NCBI GenBank assembly: GCA_020058145.1
Contig: JAGVEP010000375.1
Location: 1 to 9,774, forward strand
Source of the DNA: Phycisphaerae bacterium
Lineage (GTDB): Bacteria; Planctomycetota; Phycisphaerae; UBA1845; Fen-1342
DNA length: 9,774 nt
Reading direction: 5' to 3'
Shown here: one piece after another, positions 5,027 through 9,774 of the stretch
How positions within the stretch are numbered: position 1 is the first letter of the stretch
Layout: every line of letters begins with the position of its first letter
Made by a program: the position numbers and the translations under genes
Notes under the pieces: model-generated
The model's database searches: none
What the model saw: the letters and a program-made list of their open reading frames with translations, nothing else
Told to the model about the DNA's origin: nothing

Positions 5027-5130
5027 CAGGGACACACCCCGTCCCTTTTGGAAGGAGCTTTGGCATGGACGTCAACGCCCCGCGTGGCCTACTGCGCTTT
5101 TTCGGCAACATGGCAGACCCCCGCGAGGCT
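5027..5130 (+). pseudogene. 5' end of an ISAs1-like element and transposase
   Basis: CAGGGACACACCCC at 5027-5040 looks like an insertion-sequence terminal repeat. An ideal ribosome-binding site AAGGAG (5052-5057) sits 7 nt before ATG 5065. The first codons read RGLLRFFGNMADPRE, resembling the N-terminal LL.hFa.ipDPR stretch of ISAs1-family transposases. The similarity then ends and the frame continues only as the antisense of the PAAR-like gene. The rest of the element is therefore deleted, leaving roughly the first 20-25 codons. The right limit (about 5130) is approximate. The family assignment rests on a short stretch and is tentative; a second fragment of the same family is at 3-168. Confidence 0.45.
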
Positions 5131-5334
5131 GGCCGGCGTGCTGCCGGGATCGAGCTGCGGCAAGGTCATGAGTTGATTCATGTCCTTCGAAGCCTGCTCG
5201 AGGCCGGCGCCCATCGCGCTCGGCACGGCCCGCCACGCCGGCATGTTGCCGATCTCGACATCCGGGCTGCACGGGCCTGGCGTGAGCGGGGTGCCGTGCT
5301 GGCTCAGATCACTTTTTCGTGCGGCGTCAGGCAT
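5089..5334 (-). pseudogene. PAAR-like spike-tip gene, truncated
   Basis: 81 codons beginning MPDAARKSDLSQHGTPLTPG, then SPDVEIGNMPAWRA. This is the N-terminal half of PAAR-like proteins, which cap the VgrG spike of type VI and related contractile systems. The start has a very good Shine-Dalgarno (AAGGA, 6-7 nt upstream), so the gene was real. The usual second half, with its hPtVLING.PAcR.GD-type motif and metal-binding His/Cys, is absent. The last ten or so codons (GVCHVAEKAQ) are the antisense of ISAs1-like transposase sequence. The gene therefore appears cut by an insertion sequence plus a deletion. It is last in the minus-strand operon, 45 bp after the preceding lipoprotein gene. A functional short PAAR variant is possible but unlikely. 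Confidence 0.65.
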
Positions 5335-5379
5335 GTCTGGTCCTTCGACGACTCGTCCGCTCGCGCTTTGCTCTCCGGA

Positions 5380-5934
5380 TCAGAGCGGCGCCGCGGCAAT
5401 TTCGATATACACGCTTTTGGGTGCGGTGGGTAGAAATATGACCAACGGTAGGCGCTGCGTCGGGACGTCCAGGTCGCAGCGCCCGAGCGTCGGATAGCCT
5501 ACGTAGAGCATACCATTGTAAAAGCGGACATCGAAGGCCGCAGCGGTCGGGGTATCACCTTCGCGCGCCAGGGCCCGCACCAAGTAGGGAGTGTTTTCCG
5601 CGACGGTTGCCGCCTGACCGACCAGACGGGTCGCGGTGGCCGCGTCCAGTGGGACCGCGGGCGAAGACTCCAGAAGTGCCTGTGCCTCGCCGGTACTCTC
5701 AGCAGTCACGAGATATACACGTCCAGGCGACAACAGCGCCAAGCCGTTGGCGAGGGTCCCCGGCGGCGCCGCGTACCACGTGTCGTCCGGCTCCGTCGCG
5801 CACGGCGGCACGTCGGGCAGAATGCAGCACCCGCCGCACCAGCCGCTGCCCATCAGGCTCGGCAGGATGGCGCAGAACACCAGATAACGAGCGATTGTCA
5901 TCCGTCGCGTCAAAAAACCAGCTCCGCTTTCCAT
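5380..5934 (-). CDS. Probable exported lipoprotein, unknown function
   Basis: Up to 184 residues. A signal-like N-terminus (RRMTIARYLVFCAILPSLMG) is followed by a Cys/Gly cluster (WCGGCC, residues 32-37), consistent with export and probably lipid attachment, although the lipobox is not canonical. The start is uncertain: ATG 5934 has GGAG only 2 nt away, and the alternative ATG at 5901 (residue 12) lacks a clear Shine-Dalgarno. The motif RVYLVTAES (72-80) closely matches RVYAMTAES in the upstream lipoprotein, so the two may be distant paralogues or share a domain. Pro/Gly-rich loops and predicted strands dominate the rest. I recognise no catalytic motif. It lies 80 bp downstream of the BIG-domain gene and 45 bp upstream of the truncated PAAR gene. 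An immunity or envelope role is a guess. Confidence 0.7.
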   Translation of the reverse strand: MESGAGFLTRRMTIARYLVFCAILPSLMGSGWCGGCCILPDVPPCATEPDDTWYAAPPGTLANGLALLSPGRVYLVTAESTGEAQALLESSPAVPLDAATATRLVGQAATVAENTPYLVRALAREGDTPTAAAFDVRFYNGMLYVGYPTLGRCDLDVPTQRLPLVIFLPTAPKSVYIEIAAAPL

Positions 5935-6014
5935 GTCTCCGGCACCGCCTTTTTAGTCTCGGTCACCATCAAACTACTTCCATACCTGACCGGGCGTTAT
6001 AGTGCTGCACAGCG

Positions 6015-6506
6015 CTACACGCCGACGCGGACCTCGCTCGTCGCGGTCTTGTCCTGGTAGGTTACCGTCAAGGTCGCCGTTCCGACGCCGACGGCGGTGA
6101 TCAGGCTGGTATCCGAAACCGTGAAAATCGCCGGGTCTGAGGAGGCAAACGTAACGCCGTCGCTGGCCGTCACCAGGCCCACGTGCTGCGGGTTGTGCTC
6201 CCCGCGGCACGCCAACTCGGCCGCGGACTCGGCAGTCATGGCGTAAACACGCACCTCGTAGATGTCGCCGAGTTTTTGTAGCACGATCGGCGGCGTCCAC
6301 GAGCCGCTAATCGAGTCCCGCATGATGCTCACCAGCTCCCGCGTCGTGTCGTGGCCATAAATGGCCCAACACAGGTCGGTCGGCGAGAAGCCCTGGCAGC
6401 CGATAAGACAAAATGAGACCAATAAGGACAGGCATAGGCCCCAAGGCCCTGGTCGCGGCATTTGGATGCGATGTACATCGCAGTTCCGCAGGGTCCGGTT
6501 TGTCAT
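6015..6506 (-). CDS. BIG-domain lipoprotein
   Basis: Predicted 163 residues. The start is fixed by two signs: an excellent Shine-Dalgarno (GGGAGG, 8 nt upstream) and an ATGA overlap with the preceding gene's stop. A longer reading frame to 6569 exists but lacks these. The N-terminus is a lipoprotein signal: hydrophobic LCLSLLVSFCLIG with a canonical lipobox LIGC (C37). The middle part (residues 40-105) has no known domain but includes RVYAMTAES (86-94), shared with the next gene. Residues about 113-160 (SDGVTFASSDPAIFTVSD to TATLTVTYQDK) are a bacterial Ig-like BIG_2-type domain, usual for surface or envelope proteins. It is likely anchored in a membrane facing the periplasm or outside. A role as cognate partner or immunity protein of the neighbouring peptidoglycan enzyme is possible but unsupported by sequence alone. 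Confidence 0.8.
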   Translation of the reverse strand: MTNRTLRNCDVHRIQMPRPGPWGLCLSLLVSFCLIGCQGFSPTDLCWAIYGHDTTRELVSIMRDSISGSWTPPIVLQKLGDIYEVRVYAMTAESAAELACRGEHNPQHVGLVTASDGVTFASSDPAIFTVSDTSLITAVGVGTATLTVTYQDKTATSEVRVGV

Positions 6507-7429
6507 TGTAAATCCCTCCCAGTCAACGGTTCGACAGCGCGTTCGCCAAGTTGGCCAGGCGGTGACCATCGCGCCAGCCCGCCCGGCTGCCGCCCGGCTG
6601 TACTAATCGCGGCTTGGCGCCGGGACATATCAGACAGTCTGCGTCGCTGCAACTCGGCCAATTCCTCGGAGTAATCGGGGCAGAAACCCAGCGGCGGGCC
6701 GGTAAGCAGGTTCGCAGGGATTGCGCACTGATTGGCGCGCGCGCCGCTGCACATTACACATCGCGCGTCGCTGCAGTGTAGATGGTCCACCGCGGATCGA
6801 TGGTCGTCACGCGCCGACATGCCAAACGCGTATCCGGCCTCGTGCACCAGCGTCAGCGCTTCGATGACCTCGCGAGTTACCGAGCCGACGCCGTTGGCCA
6901 ATGCCGCGTCGCCGTAGAGACACGCGATTGCGACACGCCTCGACCGGTCGCATACATCCGACCAACCGTATATGCCTTTCGGGTTGTCCGTGCTGCTGAC
7001 TTCGATCACGACGAGGACTGGGTCGGGTGAATCCGGCGCGAGCCGGCAGGCAGCCGCAACCGCGGCGTCCGCACCTAGCACACCGGCGCCCGGTAGCCCG
7101 GTATCGGGACCGTCTATCTCCGTGACTTCCAGGCCGGGTTGTTCACGGCGGGCCGCGCTCCGTGCGGAAATGGCTATCTTGGGCACGCGGTACGGACCGT
7201 TGCTGACGAGCAGCGCGATCCGGACACGGCTCGGACCAGACAAGAACGTCGAGAGCCGGGGCTCTACCACGGACGACTCCGCGTCGCTGACAGGCGGCTC
7301 GCACTGCTTGGGGCAGCCGCCCATGAGTGCAAAGCACCCGCACGGCAGGATGTAGGTGCTCACTGCACCGGCTGGGCTGCGCGCTCTCACCCTGATCCTG
7401 CTGCACTCGTCGGCGCTGGAATGCGACAT
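6503..7429 (-). CDS. Archaemetzincin-like lipoprotein with altered zinc site
   Basis: 308 residues from ATG 7429 (GGGAG 7 nt upstream). A frame extending to GTG 7474 has no Shine-Dalgarno. Numbering here is from GTG 7474. A basic segment (RIRVRAR) and hydrophobic stretch end in LMGGC (C54), a plausible lipobox. The C-terminal half carries HEAGYAFGM (H211-E212...Y215), then LHC-SDAR-CVM (H233, C234, C239, M241) and FCPDY (C265). These line up with the archaemetzincin signature HExxHxxGxxHCx4CxM...CxxC. Differences are the second His replaced by Tyr, about 13 extra residues before the third His, and the last Cys replaced by Tyr. It is thus either an inactive metzincin fold or one with unusual metal binding. 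Its stop overlaps the BIG-domain gene's start (ATGA). The upstream amidase ends 46 bp before. Substrate unknown. Confidence 0.7.
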   Translation of the reverse strand: MSHSSADECSRIRVRARSPAGAVSTYILPCGCFALMGGCPKQCEPPVSDAESSVVEPRLSTFLSGPSRVRIALLVSNGPYRVPKIAISARSAARREQPGLEVTEIDGPDTGLPGAGVLGADAAVAAACRLAPDSPDPVLVVIEVSSTDNPKGIYGWSDVCDRSRRVAIACLYGDAALANGVGSVTREVIEALTLVHEAGYAFGMSARDDHRSAVDHLHCSDARCVMCSGARANQCAIPANLLTGPPLGFCPDYSEELAELQRRRLSDMSRRQAAISTAGRQPGGLARWSPPGQLGERAVEPLTGRDLQ

Positions 7430-7475
7430 ATCCGTGCTCCCGGTCGCCAGAACGCGCCTCGCCGGGCCTGGCACT

Positions 7476-9029
7476 TCATGGCATGGAGTGCCTCACCTGC
7501 TTGACCAGGTTGGCCGTGGCACCATCAACCGTGGCGGGGTTGATTTGAGGGACTCGACTCCAAAAGTGCTCCCGGAACATCTGAACAGCGCTTTCAGTTC
7601 TTTGGTCATAGCGTCCAGTGGTACTAACGAAGTAGCCGATATCTAGGAGATCCTGCTGTAGTTCCGTAATCGGCCTCTGCGAAAAGCCGGCTCGCCGATG
7701 ACCTCCAAACCGAGAGCTATTATCGTTGTCTTCAGGCTGCAAGACTATTCCGGTGCCCGCGAGCTTCTCTGCATCTGTCAGGATATCGGCGTTGGTGAAC
7801 AGTCCACCGTACGCGACCCCCGGGATAGGCCCCATCATGGGCACCAGACCCCAGCCGCGCCGTTCGAGCCGATTCCATTCGAAGCTCACTCCCGGGTCAC
7901 CGGCCTTATTGCCCAAATGTGCGGCCGGCATTGTGGGAGCGACGTTCGTGGAAATGTCGCTGTGGCCAACGATTCGATGGGGTGCGATCGCATATCCCGC
8001 CAGAAGTCGCTCCAGAAGTCCTTCTAGCGCCTGATATTGGGCGAGGGGATAAGCCGCGCCCGCATTTACAATTTCAATGCCAATTGAAAAACCATTTACA
8101 GTTCGCGCACCCCAGAAACTGAACCCAGCGTGCTGACCATTGACCGTGTCGCGGTTCAGCTTAACGATGTGTCCGTCGCGATCTATGATGTAGTGTGCGC
8201 TAGCAGAATTGCCTGAAGGGGGAGACGGCAAGGTGTTCAGCGCGTTTCCAATAACCCGTCCGCCGGTGTGATGAATCACGATTAGACTCGGATGGATCGC
8301 CGCCCCGTGTCGTCGCGAGTGCATCCAGATTGGTTTCAGATCCACCGGCAGGCTATTCGGCGAGTCGTCAGGATCCCACACCCGCCGGACGGTATTGCCG
8401 ATTTTTCCATGCGTCTCAGTGAGGCTACCGTCTGACAACCGCGCTGGAATCACCCTTGCCTCCACAAGCCCGCCGCACAGGGTTTCGATCCAGATGTCGA
8501 GAACGCGGTAGATACGCTCAGGAAGCGGGTCGGAAACGGGATCAGCAATCGCGGGGCCTACCGGGTCGGCGCTGACGTTTTCGGCAGTGATGCGTAGGAT
8601 ATGCAGCCCATCCGGCAATGGGGACGTGTCGAGTTCTACGACGCCGTGCGCGTTGGTTGTATCCGAGATACCGCTATCGACGATTTCCACAGTCGCGTTT
8701 CCAACGGCCCGTCCGTCCCAATGTGCATGGTAGTCGCCCGTTGAAGCGTGCCAATACGAATCGTCTTCGGTAGTGGTGAAATCGGTCCTTACGGTAACGG
8801 TAAGTGTCGTTGGCCAAGCCATAAGGCTGGTCGAGCAGGCGCGGGCGACGGGTGCCTGGGGTTCTGAGGGCGGTGCTTCCGAAATCGCGCTACCAGACTC
8901 GCCTGCGTCACGCTCCTGTGCCGGCTGCTGCTCCGCAGTCCCCGGAGAAGCCGGATACGGGTTAGCATCTGTTATGTGGGACGCCCCCCCAGTTCCCGCC
9001 GCGCCCGCGTCCAAATCTCCGGACCCCAT
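7476..9029 (-). CDS. Modular N-acetylmuramoyl-L-alanine amidase (Amidase_2) with PGBD
   Basis: Zinc amidase that cleaves the bond between MurNAc and the stem peptide. Numbering is from GTG 9074 (532 residues). Residues 17-85 are an Ala/Pro/Ser-rich linker. Residues 88-210 are a beta-rich domain with DGLHILRI. The Amidase_2 domain spans about 255-405, with likely zinc ligands H268 (VIHHT), H371 (GHSDIS) and D393 (KAGDPG) and catalytic-type E334 (IGIEIVN). Residues 465-505 resemble a peptidoglycan-binding PGBD repeat. I prefer ATG 9029 because AGGAG at 9037-9041 lies 7 nt upstream (ATG 9032 is 4 nt away); GTG 9074 has no Shine-Dalgarno. No signal peptide is seen, which is unusual for a wall enzyme and fits delivery through a contractile spike or another route. 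It directly follows the LysM gene. Confidence 0.88.
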   Translation of the reverse strand: MGSGDLDAGAAGTGGASHITDANPYPASPGTAEQQPAQERDAGESGSAISEAPPSEPQAPVARACSTSLMAWPTTLTVTVRTDFTTTEDDSYWHASTGDYHAHWDGRAVGNATVEIVDSGISDTTNAHGVVELDTSPLPDGLHILRITAENVSADPVGPAIADPVSDPLPERIYRVLDIWIETLCGGLVEARVIPARLSDGSLTETHGKIGNTVRRVWDPDDSPNSLPVDLKPIWMHSRRHGAAIHPSLIVIHHTGGRVIGNALNTLPSPPSGNSASAHYIIDRDGHIVKLNRDTVNGQHAGFSFWGARTVNGFSIGIEIVNAGAAYPLAQYQALEGLLERLLAGYAIAPHRIVGHSDISTNVAPTMPAAHLGNKAGDPGVSFEWNRLERRGWGLVPMMGPIPGVAYGGLFTNADILTDAEKLAGTGIVLQPEDNDNSSRFGGHRRAGFSQRPITELQQDLLDIGYFVSTTGRYDQRTESAVQMFREHFWSRVPQINPATVDGATANLVKQVRHSMP

Positions 9030-9094
9030 CATACAACTCCTGCTGGTTGGACTCGCGCCATCTCTCAGGGCCACACGATCATGGTCGACTATGG

Positions 9095-9774
9095 TCAGCT
9101 GCCGTGTTTTTCAAGGAGTTTAGACTGCGTCGTTTGATCAGGTTCCCCGTTTTCAACAAGCCCACTTCGTTTCTGAAACCGCGTCAGCGCCCTGCGCGTC
9201 CTGGGACCCAGCACGCCGTCAACGCGGCCGCAGCCAAACCCGAGGTTATTCAGCCGCTGCTGGGCACCGGTTATCGAATTGACCGGATCAACCCCGCCGA
9301 GCCTGAGGGTGTACTTTGCCTGATCGCTGGCAGGACCAACCACCAGCCTTCCCTCTCGCGCATTTCCGGGAATCGGCACCTGCATCCAACCCGCAGCGTC
9401 AGTAAGACCTTCCCACTTGTCGGCATCGACCTGGAGCCGGTACGGCTCGCGCGCCCGTGGCGTCTCATCACTCCTGAGCACTCGTATGCGGATCATCGCA
9501 GGGTCCCCGCGGCGGGTAAATCGGTGGCGCATTTCCGTCTCGCCGGACTCCCGTTTGGAATTCTTGGTCGGCAGGGTCACACGATCACCGGGAAGCAATA
9601 TGTTGGGATTAGTGCGGATCGATTTCAGCTTCGCGTTCGCCGGATCGTTCCAGATGGTCTCCCAGAAGTAGCCCTTGTCCTTGGCGATCGAGGAGATGCA
9701 CTCGCCCTGTTTCACGACGTAGTCGCCGGTCCCCACCGGGCCGGCGCCCGCGGCGGCCGGGCTGGCCTCCGGGC
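9095..9774 (-). CDS. LysM and PGBD protein, VgrG-linked type (open at right edge)
   Basis: At least 213 residues from GTG 9736. The frame stays open to the window edge (residues PEASPAAAGAGP precede it) and the GTG lacks a Shine-Dalgarno, so the true start may lie outside. A LysM-like module occupies residues 4-56 (YVVKQGECISSIAKDKGY, WETIW, NPNILLPGDRVTLP). A predicted beta domain follows (70-148), then a PGBD-like helix bundle at 155-211 (AQQRLNNLGFGCGRVDGVLGPRTRRAL). This exact architecture is familiar from small proteins encoded beside VgrG in type VI secretion clusters, where they probably act as spike adaptors or wall-binding factors. It is first in the visible minus-strand operon, and its stop is 65 bp before the preferred amidase start. 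The match with the amidase suggests both act on peptidoglycan. Confidence 0.85.
   Translation of the reverse strand, partial: PEASPAAAGAGPVGTGDYVVKQGECISSIAKDKGYFWETIWNDPANAKLKSIRTNPNILLPGDRVTLPTKNSKRESGETEMRHRFTRRGDPAMIRIRVLRSDETPRAREPYRLQVDADKWEGLTDAAGWMQVPIPGNAREGRLVVGPASDQAKYTLRLGGVDPVNSITGAQQRLNNLGFGCGRVDGVLGPRTRRALTRFQKRSGLVENGEPDQTTQSKLLEKHGS

Noticed and set aside
5065..5433. 122-codon plus-strand frame as an intact gene
   Set aside because: Only its first 20-25 codons look like protein (ISAs1-like); the rest is antisense of the PAAR-like gene and of the next gene's 3' end.
6504..6569. Longer N-terminus for the BIG-domain lipoprotein
   Set aside because: The Shine-Dalgarno, ATGA overlap and lipoprotein signal all place the start at 6506.
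1..9774. CRISPR array
   Set aside because: No set of regularly spaced direct repeats was seen; the GTAGAGC motifs are too short and irregularly placed.

Overview
The window is GC-rich with GC-rich codon use. Several protein types fit a Planctomycetota-like bacterium: a KaiC/KaiB/PAS cluster, a tyrosine recombinase whose tail carries an ATGTDG motif, ISAs1-family transposase debris, and the LysM/peptidoglycan-binding (PGBD) and PAAR-like proteins that travel with VgrG-type spikes. The phylum is inferred from these resemblances and cannot be proven here.

Layout: 1-170 is a broken fragment of an ISAs1-family transposase. 388-429 is an orphan copy of the 5' half of a tRNA-Lys, cut exactly at the end of the anticodon loop. 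From 430 to 4491 lies a roughly 4.1 kb segment that ends at the intact tRNA-Lys(UUU) (4496-4568), so the segment is bounded by 42-bp direct repeats (388-429 and 4492-4533). Just inside both edges sit copies of a paired GTAGAGC motif. The cargo is one plus-strand set: a strong sigma70-like promoter (850-878), a structured leader that includes a very strong intrinsic terminator (974-1023), kaiC (1109), kaiB and a PAS-domain protein linked by two ATGA overlaps, then a DUF2294 protein. No kaiA and no histidine kinase domain are seen. The likely picture is a KaiBC-type ATPase/fold-switch module with a PAS sensor, moved as an integrase-less insertion at a tRNA-Lys hotspot.

To the right of the tRNA is a decayed C-terminal piece of a tyrosine recombinase pointing at the tRNA (minus, 4569-4926), then the 5' end of an ISAs1-like transposase (from about 5027). 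This end is fused to the middle of a PAAR-like spike-tip gene (minus, 5089-5334), which has lost its C-terminal half.

From 5089 to the right edge every gene is on the minus strand and reads as one operon, in transcription order: LysM + PGBD adaptor-like protein (open at the window edge), modular zinc amidase with a C-terminal PGBD-like region, a lipoprotein resembling archaemetzincin metalloproteases but with altered zinc-site residues, a BIG-domain lipoprotein coupled by ATGA, a third probable lipoprotein sharing a short motif with the second, and the truncated PAAR-like gene. This looks like a spike-linked (type VI secretion or other contractile-system) cargo cluster acting on peptidoglycan. 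A VgrG gene would be expected just beyond the right edge but is not visible.
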